64,000 nt of DNA from Xenorhabdus lircayensis (GCF_016306625.1 NZ_JACOII010000026.1:16305-80304), one strand, 5' to 3'; numbered from the stretch's first letter, positions 49,476 to 59,277 are shown. Notes: generated by a model not told the origin, from the sequence alone. Program-made: numbers and translations.

Positions 49476-50521
49476 TATCGCGTTCTCCTTAATTCAGCAT
49501 ACAGTAAATACATCAAATAGACTCCACCAACCACGGCCGTAATCACACCCACCGGCAAACGGGCTGAAGTAGGTAATATCAACGTAATTAAATCGGAAAC
49601 CAGCATCAGCAAAGCCCCTACCAATGCGGTACAAAATAGTGCAGAACCCTTATTCCGTACCAACCGTCGAGCAATTTGCGGGGCAGACAAAGCAATGAAC
49701 GCAACTGGCCCTACAACCAATACCGACATGGTGGCAAACGTCACTGCCAGTAATACGCTGGCAATCTGAATAAGGCGCACAGGTACGCCAAGTGTATTGG
49801 CAATATCATCGCCAAAATGGGTGTAGTTCAATTGCCTCCCCAGCCAAAACAAAACAGGAATGAAAATCACCATTCCACTGATCAGTGCTACATTTTGCCA
49901 GCTTTGACTGGCAAGGCTGCCTCTTAGTAATGATTTCAGTTGCTGAGCCTGCTCAAGACGAATATTTGAGGAAGCAAAATCGACAAATGCCATGCACAGT
50001 GCAGCGATCGCAATTCCCGAAATAATGATCTTGTTAGCCTGCATGTTTCCAATGCCTGCACCATTACCGAGATAGACCAACAATACAGCAAGGGTAGCAC
50101 CTAATAATGCTCCCAATGGAACAGGTAACACATTAGGCCAAACAACCATCGCCACCACGATACCCACTGCCGCCCCACCGTTAACTCCGATGATATCCGG
50201 GCTGCCAAGTGCATTACGGGTCGTAAGCTGAAAAAGGGAACCAGAAAGTGCCAATGTCATGCCCGCGCCGATTGCCACTAACGCTCTCGGTAAGCGGATA
50301 TCCATGAGGATAAATTCTTGATAAGACGTTTCCGTCAGCAGAAAGGGATTATCCATACCTTCTCTGCCCAATGCTAAAGACAGGTAAAAGAATACGATAA
50401 GCAGTAGTAACACGGAAAAAATCACCCTGCTCACCGGCCATGAAGGTACGATCAAAACTGCATTTCCCAGCTTGAATGTTTTAATTTTTGGCTGTCTAAC
50501 CGACGAATGAATTAATGTCAT
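49475..50521 (-). CDS. Ferric-siderophore ABC permease (FecCD family, FepG-like)
   Basis: One of two BtuC/FecCD-type inner-membrane permeases, 348 residues with about ten hydrophobic helices. Family segments: LPRALVAIGAGMTLALSGSL, NALGSPDIIGVNGGAA and GPVAFIALSAPQIARRLV. Position second in the pair and sequence resemble FepG. It starts three bases after the preceding permease. Confidence 0.93.
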   Translation of the reverse strand: MTLIHSSVRQPKIKTFKLGNAVLIVPSWPVSRVIFSVLLLLIVFFYLSLALGREGMDNPFLLTETSYQEFILMDIRLPRALVAIGAGMTLALSGSLFQLTTRNALGSPDIIGVNGGAAVGIVVAMVVWPNVLPVPLGALLGATLAVLLVYLGNGAGIGNMQANKIIISGIAIAALCMAFVDFASSNIRLEQAQQLKSLLRGSLASQSWQNVALISGMVIFIPVLFWLGRQLNYTHFGDDIANTLGVPVRLIQIASVLLAVTFATMSVLVVGPVAFIALSAPQIARRLVRNKGSALFCTALVGALLMLVSDLITLILPTSARLPVGVITAVVGGVYLMYLLYAELRRTR

Positions 50522-50524
50522 AGT

Positions 50525-51535
50525 TTATTCTGCTATCATTTTTGGTGAGCGGCTTTTTGCGACCAGATAAAGTAGAGGCGCACCAATACTCGCCGTAATA
50601 ATACCAACCATGATTTCTTCTGGTGCTATCAGCGATCGAGCAACGACATCCGATATCAGCAGCAAGCAAGAGCCGGTAAACAGGCAGTAAGGCAACAGCC
50701 AGCGAAAATCACTGCCAACTAATGCTCGCATCAAGTGGGGTGCTGCCAGACCCACAAACGCAATCGGGCCAGCCATTGCCGTCGCGGAAGCCGCCAGCAT
50801 TGTAGCGCTCAGTAAGGACAATATTCGGGTTCGGGCAACGTTGATCCCCAGTGAACCTGCGATCCCTTCGCCAAAGACCATCACATTCAGGGAAGCACTC
50901 AAGGAAAGCGCCAATACCACAGCCACCAGCAAATAAGGAATCAACAAGCTGGCTTCACTTAATGACATGGCACTTAATGAACCAATCGTCCAGAAACGAT
51001 AGCTATCCATTACCTGTGGGTTCAGCAGTGTAATGCCTTGCACAAGCGCAAATAGGCAGATATTGATGGAGGCTCCCGTCAACACCAACCGAGTCGGATT
51101 GGTATTACGTGACCCACCACTGAGCAGGTAGAATAAAAGCGTAGACAGGCTTGCGCCAATAAACGCTGTCCAGAACCGTGGCATGCCGTCCAAAACAGGA
51201 ATGAAAGAGAAACAGACCACAGTAGCTGCCGCTCCTGCATTTACGCCCAGTAAACCGGGATCGCCCAGTGGATTGCGCAATAATCCCTGTGTTACTGCTC
51301 CCGCTAAAGCCAATGCTGCACCAGCCATTAAACCAATCAGTGTGCGCGGCTCACGGGCATTGATAACTAAATCGTAATAACTGCCACTATCCCCTGACCA
51401 ATAATGTTGCCAGACCGCTGACAATGGCAGGGGTTTTGAACCCAGACTTAAACTAGCAGCAATGCAAACACAGGTCAGTACGACCATGAACACCAGCCCC
51501 AAAATAAGGACAGTTCGCCGTTTAGGGTTCATCAT
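50525..51535 (-). CDS. Ferric-siderophore ABC permease (FecCD family, FepD-like)
   Basis: Partner permease, 336 residues. Family segments: REPRTLIGLMAGAALALAGA, NPLGDPGLLGVNAGAAA and GPIAFVGLAAPHLMRALVG. It overlaps the binding-protein gene by 14 bases and precedes the second permease by three bases. Confidence 0.93.
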   Translation of the reverse strand: MMNPKRRTVLILGLVFMVVLTCVCIAASLSLGSKPLPLSAVWQHYWSGDSGSYYDLVINAREPRTLIGLMAGAALALAGAVTQGLLRNPLGDPGLLGVNAGAAATVVCFSFIPVLDGMPRFWTAFIGASLSTLLFYLLSGGSRNTNPTRLVLTGASINICLFALVQGITLLNPQVMDSYRFWTIGSLSAMSLSEASLLIPYLLVAVVLALSLSASLNVMVFGEGIAGSLGINVARTRILSLLSATMLAASATAMAGPIAFVGLAAPHLMRALVGSDFRWLLPYCLFTGSCLLLISDVVARSLIAPEEIMVGIITASIGAPLLYLVAKSRSPKMIAE

Positions 51536-52595
51536 GTTTTGCTATCTCCTGCTTCAGCAATTCCCGCTTCAATAACGGCATAAATCTTGGTAATCCCCAG
51601 CGTAGGCTAAGTGACGAACCATAGGACATGGACATCACAATTGACTGATCGGTCAACGGAATATATCCGCCTTGTCGAACAGACCGGATCGAGCGAAATA
51701 AAGGCTGGGATTCTGTCTCCTTACGCTCTTTTTCGCTGGTATACCACGTAACCAGAATGTCTGCTCCATTCAGCAAATCAGCGTTTTCCAAACCGATATT
51801 AGCGGCAAAACTGCCGAAAGGCGCGGTTAAGGTGTCAGCCAACGGCAACAAGGACAAACCAATATGTACCAACGTATCAACACGGGGATCGTTTTTGACG
51901 TAAATTGATAAAGTATTACCGGTCGTTCCCGCTTTAATATAAGCAAAATGATAACGTGCAAGATTGGGGATGGAACTACCCGCCTGAGTCAGCAAGCTAT
52001 CCAGTTCAATAATGAGCTTTTCACCCTGTTCTGTTTTATCCAGCGCGCGCGCCACCAGCGCAATTTGTTGTCGTGGTGTTGCCTGCCATGGTTTTTCCGG
52101 GTAAGCAACCACGGGTACAAAATGGGTTAAGTGCTCGTAATTTTCCCGTGTAATACCTGATTGTGTAGCCAGAATTAAATCCGGTTTCAGATTGATGATC
52201 TTTTCAACATCCAATTCAGGGTACATTTCGATAATGGCGGGCAACTTTTCGCCACGCCGTTCTATCTCTTCCCTGAACCACGGCAAATATCCCTCTGCAT
52301 CGCCGCCCCAACGATGTGACTCAATGCCAACAGGAATAATGCCCAGCTCCAATAGAATATCTTCAGTACCCGTTCCCAACGCCACAATCCGTTGCGGTAG
52401 TTGGTTAATCACCGCCGTGCCCAGCGCGGTAGTGATTGTTTTAGGATAACCAGCGGTGCCCGCGGGTAAATGTTTTGGCGTTGTCGGTTTATCGCAACCT
52501 ACCAACAAACTTGCCAGCAGTATCAACGGTACGGCGACCAGCATTTTGCAACGTTTCAGTACTATTCGTGTCAGTACTATTCGTGTCAGTACCAT
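51522..52595 (-). CDS. Ferric-siderophore-binding lipoprotein
   Basis: Type III periplasmic-binding fold protein, 357 residues. It has a lipobox LLVGC (Cys about residue 34), so it is probably membrane-tethered rather than free as FhuD or FepB are in E. coli. Fold landmarks: QRIVALGTGTEDILLELGI, LKPDLILATQSGITREN and GADILVTWY. The first 16 residues include a duplicated VLTRI unit from a 15-base tandem repeat. AAAGG lies eight bases before the ATG 52595; an ATG at 52544 would leave no positive signal region. Confidence 0.9.
   Translation of the reverse strand: MVLTRIVLTRIVLKRCKMLVAVPLILLASLLVGCDKPTTPKHLPAGTAGYPKTITTALGTAVINQLPQRIVALGTGTEDILLELGIIPVGIESHRWGGDAEGYLPWFREEIERRGEKLPAIIEMYPELDVEKIINLKPDLILATQSGITRENYEHLTHFVPVVAYPEKPWQATPRQQIALVARALDKTEQGEKLIIELDSLLTQAGSSIPNLARYHFAYIKAGTTGNTLSIYVKNDPRVDTLVHIGLSLLPLADTLTAPFGSFAANIGLENADLLNGADILVTWYTSEKERKETESQPLFRSIRSVRQGGYIPLTDQSIVMSMSYGSSLSLRWGLPRFMPLLKRELLKQEIAKHDEP
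52556..52593. repeat. 15-bp tandem units at the 5' end of the binding-lipoprotein gene
   Basis: TCAGTACTATTCGTG occurs twice (52556-52570, 52571-52585) followed by a partial third copy (52586-52593), all in frame with the minus-strand ATG at 52595. Confidence 0.9.
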
Positions 52596-52663
52596 TACTT
52601 ACGACCTTTTACAGCTTGTTGTTTAAATGGATAAAAATACATCGTCGCCGTCCGTGATCTTAG

Positions 52664-54892
52664 TTAGAACTTGTAACGCAGTGTTGCTTCGACATTACGT
52701 GGAGCACCGTAGTAGTACTGGGTATAGCTACCAAACGAGGTGTAGTATTTCTTGTCGAACAGGTTATTCAGGTTCACTGTCAGAGAGAGATCTGGTGTGA
52801 ATTGATAACGTCCCATCAGGTTAACCGTGGCAAAGCTGCCTTGACCATCTTGGCGTTTTTTCCCATCAGGCCCTGTAAACTCCTGCCATGTTTTGTCCTG
52901 CCAGTTAACACCACCACCCAACGTCAAATCATCCATCACACCCGGTAAGGTATAAGTTGTAAACAATTTAAATAAACGATTTGGGTGATCCGTATTAGTA
53001 CGCTTACCACCTGGCATTGTAGTGCGGAATTGGGTGTAACCCACAAAAATGCGCCAGTCATCCGTAATCTGGCCGCTGACTTCAGCTTCAAAACCACGGG
53101 TTTTTATGCCATTGATTGCATAATAAACTCTGGCATTCTTTGGTATTTCAGGGGCTTTCGGTTTTCCAGAATTATCGTCAACCGTGTAATTATTCTGACG
53201 GATCTCGAAAACTGCCAATGAATAATCAAGACCGTTATCTAAGGCAACACCTTTCAGACCCAGCTCATAGTTTTCACCGGAGACAGGTTTAAGGAGTTGG
53301 TTATTACGGTCAATGCGGCTTTCTGGATCAAAAATTTTGGTATAACTGCCATAAACGGAGAAATCCGGTGTGATGTTGTAGACCAATCCACCATATGGCA
53401 CAACTTCATGTTTATAGTCGGCATTTTGCGGTGTACCAAAATTATCACCACGGGTTTTCCAACTGGTGACACGTCCGCCGAGAATCAATGTCACAGGATC
53501 TGCCAAAGAAAGCTGAGTGACGGCATAACCTGCGGTTTGTTCAATATAGCCATGAGATCCGCTATCTCTCATTTTATTCCACGTTGGCTCTGGGTAACCC
53601 CATGAAGGCTGAGTAAAATCACCTATTGGAAAATCTGAACAATTACGTGACTTCATACATGGAGCCCAGTAATAATCATTCTGGAAATTTTGCTTTTGAT
53701 AGTTCAAGCCAAAGCTAGCGTGATGCGAGCGACCAAGGAGTCCATAATTACCATTGACCTGTAAATCAAAGTTACGCTGACGGCGAGAACCATCAATCAA
53801 CGTCATATTACCCGGATACATTCCCTCGTTAGTTGCACGATTAGGGAACCCTGTCGCCCACAGTACTTTTTGATCAAGGGTGTTATTATCATAGGTAAAG
53901 GTGCCTTTAACGCTCCAGCCATTATCGAAGTTGTGTTGCAAGCTGGTAAAGGTCGAGAACGAGCGAACTTTGGAGAATGCCCAATCAGGCGCATAACTGT
54001 TACTACGTTTGTAATCGGTTTTGCTGCCATCTTTAAAATAAATTGGCAAACCACCAAACATCCCCCCACGGGTATGGTTGATTTGATAATCAGCACCGAT
54101 GGTCAACAAGGTATTTTCTGTCAGATCTGCTTCAAGAATGCCGTAAAAAGGATATCTCTCATGTTTATCACGATCAATAAACGAGTTGGAACGCTCATAA
54201 GCGGTGACAAAACGCCCTCTGACTGTACCGTTTTCATTTAATGGGCCTGACAGATCAAGGCCAGTTCGCCATTTATCCCAAGACCCACCACCCAATGTGA
54301 CTTCACCACGAAAATCTCTGGTTGGACGTTTACGGATCACGTTAACTGCTGCTGATGGTGTGCCCGGCCCCACCATCAACCCCGCCGCACCACGAACCAC
54401 TTCAAGACGATCAAGAATGGCAGTATCCAGCAGGTTATCACCATAGTTAAAGCGAATGTCATAAAAAGTCGGTACACCATCACGCAGCATATTCCTGACT
54501 GTCATCCCTCTTGAAGAAAAAGTAAAACGATCGCTGTCAGCCTGACGGACTGTCATACCTGTGATGCTGTCGATGGCACTCTTAACGCTATCCAGATTTT
54601 CATCCACCATGCGCTGTTTGGTCATCACGCTGACGCTTTGTGGTGTCTCGCGTGCAGATAGGTTCAACCCCGTCGATGTCACCATTGAGGAGGTGTTATA
54701 CATGCCCGTGTCTTCCGTTACACCTTCATGCCCCGCTGGTGCGGCCGTTACGATAATTTTATCGTTTTTGCCCTGTGCTTCTTCTGCCATCGCCATACTG
54801 TTTCCCGCCATAATCAGCGGGATCATCAGAGAAAGCACGGTTTTCTTGGTTAAATGATTCGGTTGCAAAATTGGATTTATCACTCTATTCAT
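52664..54892 (-). CDS. TonB-dependent hydroxamate siderophore receptor (FhuE/FoxA-like)
   Basis: Outer-membrane barrel taking up the ferric siderophore with TonB energy. The ATG 54892 gives 742 residues; a TTG at 54955 is rejected because the signal peptide begins naturally at MNRVINPILQP and ends AMA-EE. A TonB box-like DKIIVTAAP follows, then the plug domain (SVSVMTKQRMVDENLDSVKS, DRLEVVRGAAGLMVGPGTPS) and the barrel ending in the C-terminal Phe (ATLRYKF). The QSVSV plug and overall sequence fit receptors for hydroxamates. Adjacent to the synthetase gene, it is probably the cognate receptor. Confidence 0.92.
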   Translation of the reverse strand: MNRVINPILQPNHLTKKTVLSLMIPLIMAGNSMAMAEEAQGKNDKIIVTAAPAGHEGVTEDTGMYNTSSMVTSTGLNLSARETPQSVSVMTKQRMVDENLDSVKSAIDSITGMTVRQADSDRFTFSSRGMTVRNMLRDGVPTFYDIRFNYGDNLLDTAILDRLEVVRGAAGLMVGPGTPSAAVNVIRKRPTRDFRGEVTLGGGSWDKWRTGLDLSGPLNENGTVRGRFVTAYERSNSFIDRDKHERYPFYGILEADLTENTLLTIGADYQINHTRGGMFGGLPIYFKDGSKTDYKRSNSYAPDWAFSKVRSFSTFTSLQHNFDNGWSVKGTFTYDNNTLDQKVLWATGFPNRATNEGMYPGNMTLIDGSRRQRNFDLQVNGNYGLLGRSHHASFGLNYQKQNFQNDYYWAPCMKSRNCSDFPIGDFTQPSWGYPEPTWNKMRDSGSHGYIEQTAGYAVTQLSLADPVTLILGGRVTSWKTRGDNFGTPQNADYKHEVVPYGGLVYNITPDFSVYGSYTKIFDPESRIDRNNQLLKPVSGENYELGLKGVALDNGLDYSLAVFEIRQNNYTVDDNSGKPKAPEIPKNARVYYAINGIKTRGFEAEVSGQITDDWRIFVGYTQFRTTMPGGKRTNTDHPNRLFKLFTTYTLPGVMDDLTLGGGVNWQDKTWQEFTGPDGKKRQDGQGSFATVNLMGRYQFTPDLSLTVNLNNLFDKKYYTSFGSYTQYYYGAPRNVEATLRYKF

Positions 54893-54938
54893 CCCGTTAC
54901 CAAAATGATTTCTTGTTATGTTTACCTTGATGTTTCCA

Positions 54939-56759
54939 TCACTCGTCTGTCTCAACAGTGACAGCGTATTTTTCGCGCAAAGCGTGAAGCGGGTTCACTA
55001 ACGTTCCAGCAAATTTCAGGTTCTTCTCACGATCATCAAGATCGATCATCTGTTGGTTATTTGCCATTTGCAGACGATTCAGACAGGTACGCACAAAATC
55101 ATGCTTAAATAGATCATATTTGCGGAATTTCTCTATCTGATGCAGATGCTGTGATTGATAACTGTAAACACAGTGGGCAACCAATTCCCAAAAACGCACC
55201 TCTGGCAATGCGAGATGTTTTTGCAACAACGGGATCAAATAGCGGAAGAAGCAATCAAAAATATCGAGGAAAATATAATTGATTTTCATCTCATCCTTGA
55301 TGGTGACATGTAGGAAATTAATCTCTTCAGGAAGTTGAAGATCGCCATTCAAAATAGCAATTTCTTCACCAATGTCTTTCATCAGCATTTTTACCGGTAC
55401 ATTGTTTTCCAGTACCAGCATCAGGTTTTCGCCATGTGGCATAAAGACCAAATCGTAGGTGAAGAAAGAGCGTAGCAATGGAGAAAGGTAAGCATCCAGA
55501 TAGCGTGCTACCCAATCTTCAGCGGATAGACCTGAATCCTGAACCAAAGCAGCAACCACCGCATTGCCTTCTCGGTCAATATGCAACAGTGAGGCCATAG
55601 TCATCAGGCGCTGGTTCTCTTTCAGAATCGTCATTGGGCTTTCACGCCACAATGCGGACAGCATTTTTTTGTGCGGATTATCTTTCTTGATGGCTGATTC
55701 AAAGTAGTGGTTGAAATAACCTATCGCAGCTCGCTCCCTCAATATAGTGAATCCCTTTTTCTGAAAGAACGCATCAGCTTCAACCAAGTTGTTAAGCCAT
55801 TCATTGATTTGTGGCGTCGTCACCATACTATGTGGATCCAATCCACGCATAAATCCCATGTTGAGGACTGATAGCGCAGTTTTCACATAGTTTTTCTCAG
55901 GCTGGCTAATATTAAAAAATGTGCGGATAGATTGTTGAGCCAAATAGCGATCATGGCCTTCACCAAGATAAATAATTTCTTGTTTGGCAATATCCGCTGC
56001 AAAACTAATGGCGATTCGGTGTTTCCATTGCCAGGGATGTAAGGGCATCAGGTAATAATCTGACAGGTTTAATCCCAATGACTGCATTTGCCGTTCAAAC
56101 TGGGCAAGCAAATATTTTTCCAATTCTTCTGCCACTAACTGTGAGTAAGAAAGCGAAGACAGTGCAGAGAAAACCGCTTTATTCCGATGTACAGCAATCC
56201 AAATTAATGTCACTGGATGGGCGCTTTCTGGCGCATAATCCAAATAATCATCGGCATCAAAACCAATGCGGCCATTATTAGCGATAAAGACAGGATGCCC
56301 TTCGCTCATCGATGTTTCTACCGTCTGATAATCTGCTTGAACCAAATCCTGTGCAGTCAGTCGATTATTTTGATATTTAAAGGAATGACCATAAAGCGTG
56401 CTGGATATTTCATCGAGATAAATTGGCAGTAGCTTCTCAGAAATATCCAGTAATGGCCGTAATTCAATAATCAACTCAATGGCATCTAAACGTTGCGGTT
56501 GGTTATGACCGCATTTGGATATTGACGCAGCATCAATATCCAAATGATCAAGCTGGTAGGCTTGTGCTTGAAAATGGTATTGAAATTTATCGATTTCAAT
56601 GGAGTAGGATTGTCCTTCTTCATGATGTACTGGTTTGATGAGTTTCTCGTGGCAAAGTTCGCGCAATATTTTTGCTACGAGATGCTGATTGGCATGTAAC
56701 CAATTTTCCCTAGTTAAATGGGAGGTTTGATGATTCAAATTAGTATTCAACGAACGCAT
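54939..56759 (-). CDS. Stand-alone NIS siderophore synthetase (IucA/IucC family, type C)
   Basis: ATP-dependent enzyme joining an activated carboxylate to an amine or hydroxylamine. Nucleotide-binding segments are intact: SEGHPVFIANNGRIGFDADD, LHPWQWKHRI, QSIRTFFN, FMPHGENLMLVLEN and NRLQMANNQQM. It parallels the synthetase half of the fusion at 43612 throughout, so the two are paralogues or independently acquired homologues. I choose the ATG 56759 (606 residues), with GAAGGG upstream; starts at 56780 and 56813 are also open. First gene of the import unit, 46 bases before the receptor. Confidence 0.88.
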   Translation of the reverse strand: MRSLNTNLNHQTSHLTRENWLHANQHLVAKILRELCHEKLIKPVHHEEGQSYSIEIDKFQYHFQAQAYQLDHLDIDAASISKCGHNQPQRLDAIELIIELRPLLDISEKLLPIYLDEISSTLYGHSFKYQNNRLTAQDLVQADYQTVETSMSEGHPVFIANNGRIGFDADDYLDYAPESAHPVTLIWIAVHRNKAVFSALSSLSYSQLVAEELEKYLLAQFERQMQSLGLNLSDYYLMPLHPWQWKHRIAISFAADIAKQEIIYLGEGHDRYLAQQSIRTFFNISQPEKNYVKTALSVLNMGFMRGLDPHSMVTTPQINEWLNNLVEADAFFQKKGFTILRERAAIGYFNHYFESAIKKDNPHKKMLSALWRESPMTILKENQRLMTMASLLHIDREGNAVVAALVQDSGLSAEDWVARYLDAYLSPLLRSFFTYDLVFMPHGENLMLVLENNVPVKMLMKDIGEEIAILNGDLQLPEEINFLHVTIKDEMKINYIFLDIFDCFFRYLIPLLQKHLALPEVRFWELVAHCVYSYQSQHLHQIEKFRKYDLFKHDFVRTCLNRLQMANNQQMIDLDDREKNLKFAGTLVNPLHALREKYAVTVETDE

Positions 56760-57190
56760 TAAATAAAGCCCTTCATTCATATTCTGCACACACCTGCTTG
56801 CATGTATAAACATGACTGACAGGGTGATACATTTCTATATAAATTTCTGGATATCACTATCCAATCAGTGGGTATTAATTCTGGCTCACTAAATTTATGG
56901 TCTTTCTTTTTTTGCTTTCACAAATGATAATTAAAATCATTACTATTAACAACCATAAAAAAGTAAATTATTCCGTAAAATCGGCCTGAGCGTTTAATAG
57001 AAGTGATCTAATAATGGAAAAACAATAAATGACATGAATTTTATGTGTGTTATTTAAAATCCCTATTAATTATAAAAGTGCAAATAAAGTGATTTACAAT
57101 TAAAATAATAACAAATGTTTTTATTTAATTTGGCAAAACATTTTTTATCATTGAAATAAAAGCAGACTCATTAGAGTTGGAGATAAAATA
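56760..57190 (-). promoter_or_regulatory. Promoter region of the siderophore import unit, with Fur box
   Basis: An AT-rich stretch with no credible gene. At 56923-56941 a 19-base dyad (AATGAT-N7-ATCATT) has the length and half-sites of a Fur box. It lies about 165 bases upstream of the chosen synthetase start. Iron repression of the whole import unit is the likely reading. Confidence 0.6.
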
Positions 57191-57218
57191 AAGGCTCTGA
57201 CTAAACAGCCAGAGCCTT
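57191..57218 (-). terminator. Terminator of yfiF
   Basis: AAGGCTCTG (57191-57199) pairs with CAGAGCCTT (57210-57218) around a ten-base loop. On the minus strand, after the yfiF stop, it is followed by TATTTTATCT. Confidence 0.75.
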
Positions 57219-57306
57219 ATTTATAAAGGAAGTTAATCTATTCCTTTTTGCTTTCAAGTCACTGCTTTTTGACTATGCAGAAACTTAAGCCTATTAGGTA
57301 TCTCAA

Positions 57307-58344
57307 TCAGGCTTTATTCTGACGCCACCATTCCGCCAGCATAATACCTGTTGCGACAGAAACATTCAGGCTTTCCACCCGACCGGTTCCACCGATGGAA
57401 AGACGAATATCACCATCTTCCCAGGTGCTGTCGCTTAATCCGTCACTTTCCTGACCCAATACCAAGACCATTTTTTCTGGCAGTGTTGCTTGCGCCAGTG
57501 TTGTGCTGCCCTTATGGCTTGATGTGGTTACAATGGTGTAGCCTTCATTGCGGAATTTATTCAGCGTAGTTGTGAAACCATCTGCATCGATGCCTTTGAT
57601 GTGTTCAGCACCTCCTTCAGCGGTACGAACAGCCGCACCTGATTCCAGCATCGCCGTATCCTGCAAAATCACACCCTGCACGCCAAAGTGCGCACAACTA
57701 CGCATTATTGCGCCAAGATTATGTGGATTACCTACGTTTTCCAATGCCAACACACAATCTTTTGCTGGTGCCTGCTGCAAATAGGTTTCTACTTCCAGAC
57801 CATTACGTTTCTTGATCAGAAAGCATACGCCACCGTGGTGCTCAGTACCTGACGCCTTAGTCAATTCTTCATCATCAACCACATGGTAAGCCTTGCGATT
57901 TGCTGCCATCCATTTCAGAGCCTCACGGAAACGTGGAGTGACTGATTGGACAAACCAAGCCCGAACAATCGCATCAGGACGGTTCTGGAACATGGCCTGG
58001 CAAGCATTTTCCCCATAAATACGGGTTTCTTCCAAACGCTGGCGACGAAGCTGTTCAGGATCGATATGACTTTTGCCACTGATCCCGCTATGCTCTGGTT
58101 TAAGAGACTCTCCCTCCGGACGGGAGATAGTTTTCCAAGGAGAATCGCCTGAACGCACTGGGCGCTCACTATCACCACGACGGCGGTCACCCTGCTCACG
58201 CCCTTGACCAAACGGACGTTTATTATTTTTACGGCTGTCGCTGTTTTTACGACGATCATTGTCTTTACGATTATCGTTGTTGTCCTCATTGCGGACATAC
58301 ATCACTTTAACTTTGCCGTTCTTACCACTATAGGAATCGTTCAT
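57307..58344 (-). CDS. yfiF: YfiF, SPOUT-family RNA methyltransferase
   Basis: TrmH-like 2'-O-methyltransferase of unknown target, 345 residues, the same length as E. coli YfiF. The first 90 residues are a disordered stretch rich in Asn, Asp, Arg and Lys ([20 protein letters not shown]). A substrate-binding domain follows, then the SPOUT domain with the knot motifs [31 protein letters not shown] and [20 protein letters not shown]. It diverges from tapT across 135 bases, as in E. coli. Confidence 0.93.
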   Translation of the reverse strand: MNDSYSGKNGKVKVMYVRNEDNNDNRKDNDRRKNSDSRKNNKRPFGQGREQGDRRRGDSERPVRSGDSPWKTISRPEGESLKPEHSGISGKSHIDPEQLRRQRLEETRIYGENACQAMFQNRPDAIVRAWFVQSVTPRFREALKWMAANRKAYHVVDDEELTKASGTEHHGGVCFLIKKRNGLEVETYLQQAPAKDCVLALENVGNPHNLGAIMRSCAHFGVQGVILQDTAMLESGAAVRTAEGGAEHIKGIDADGFTTTLNKFRNEGYTIVTTSSHKGSTTLAQATLPEKMVLVLGQESDGLSDSTWEDGDIRLSIGGTGRVESLNVSVATGIMLAEWWRQNKA

Positions 58345-58479
58345 TTATTTCTCCAACTGCGCTATGGCGCGAAGATTACCCGATGTACGCGCCCGAAGCT
58401 ACCTCTGGCAACGACAATCCTTTAAAATATCCGCTAATTTTTTTACTGACTTTATCCACGAACATGTTTGAGTTCTTAA

Positions 58480-59187
58480 ATGAGAAATAACAACGCCGTT
58501 TATCAGCTTCGCCAACGCCGCCTTGCCCGCTCTACCCGTCCTTTTCAGGCTAGGGGTTGCCGAGTGCAGCGTTGCCTGCATTGTTTATTACCCCAAAAAA
58601 GCTGCCTGTGTGAAATGATTTCACCAGCAAATGCAGCAAGCCGCTTCTGTCTCATCATGTTTGATACTGAGCCTATGAAGCCCAGCAATACCGGAAAGTT
58701 GATTGCAGATATTCTACCTGATACACACGCTTTTCTCTGGTCTAGAACCGAGCCTGATCAACAAATGCTTGAAATGTTGCGCGATTCAACCCGCCAGCCC
58801 TATTTGATCTTCCCAGACAGTTACGCCACGCCTCCCCGTATTGTGTATCAACAGCTTCCTAATAACCAGAAACCACCGCTGTTCATTATATTGGATGGTA
58901 CTTGGCCTGAAGCAAGAAAAATGTTTCGCAAAAGCCCATATTTGGATAATATTCCCCTATTATCTATTAACAGTCTCGCCAAAATGGATTATTTACTGCG
59001 AGTACCATCCAAAAAAGAACAGCATTGTACTGCCGAAGTCGCGGCTGCGGCACTAGAATTGGCAGGAGACCTTGACGCGTCACAATCATTGCTACGTCAT
59101 TTCAATCATTTTCGTGAACAATATCTGGCTGGAAAATCTAATCGTCTGGAGGAATCAATCACAGTAATGCTTGACAATCCGCGCTAA
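58480..59187 (+). CDS. tapT: TapT, tRNA-uridine aminocarboxypropyltransferase (DTW domain)
   Basis: Adds the 3-amino-3-carboxypropyl group to U47 of tRNAs (acp3U) using SAM. The 235-residue protein has an N-terminal cysteine cluster (RCLHCLLPQKSCLC) and the DTW-family signature LDGTWPEARKMF. E. coli TapT (YfiP) is of similar length and occupies the same place between yfiF and patZ. Confidence 0.93.
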   Translation: MRNNNAVYQLRQRRLARSTRPFQARGCRVQRCLHCLLPQKSCLCEMISPANAASRFCLIMFDTEPMKPSNTGKLIADILPDTHAFLWSRTEPDQQMLEMLRDSTRQPYLIFPDSYATPPRIVYQQLPNNQKPPLFIILDGTWPEARKMFRKSPYLDNIPLLSINSLAKMDYLLRVPSKKEQHCTAEVAAAALELAGDLDASQSLLRHFNHFREQYLAGKSNRLEESITVMLDNPR

Positions 59188-59277
59188 AGTAACTGATGGT
59201 GGCTAAAGTTATTCATGGTAATTGTTTAATCAACGGTGATTGTTTATTAATGTGATAACTGATAAGGAACCCCAGAA

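Noticed and set aside
54204..54446. Plus-strand frames opposite the TonB receptor
   Set aside because: Several short overlapping antisense frames with Arg/Pro/Ser bias; the receptor is continuous and has all expected domains.
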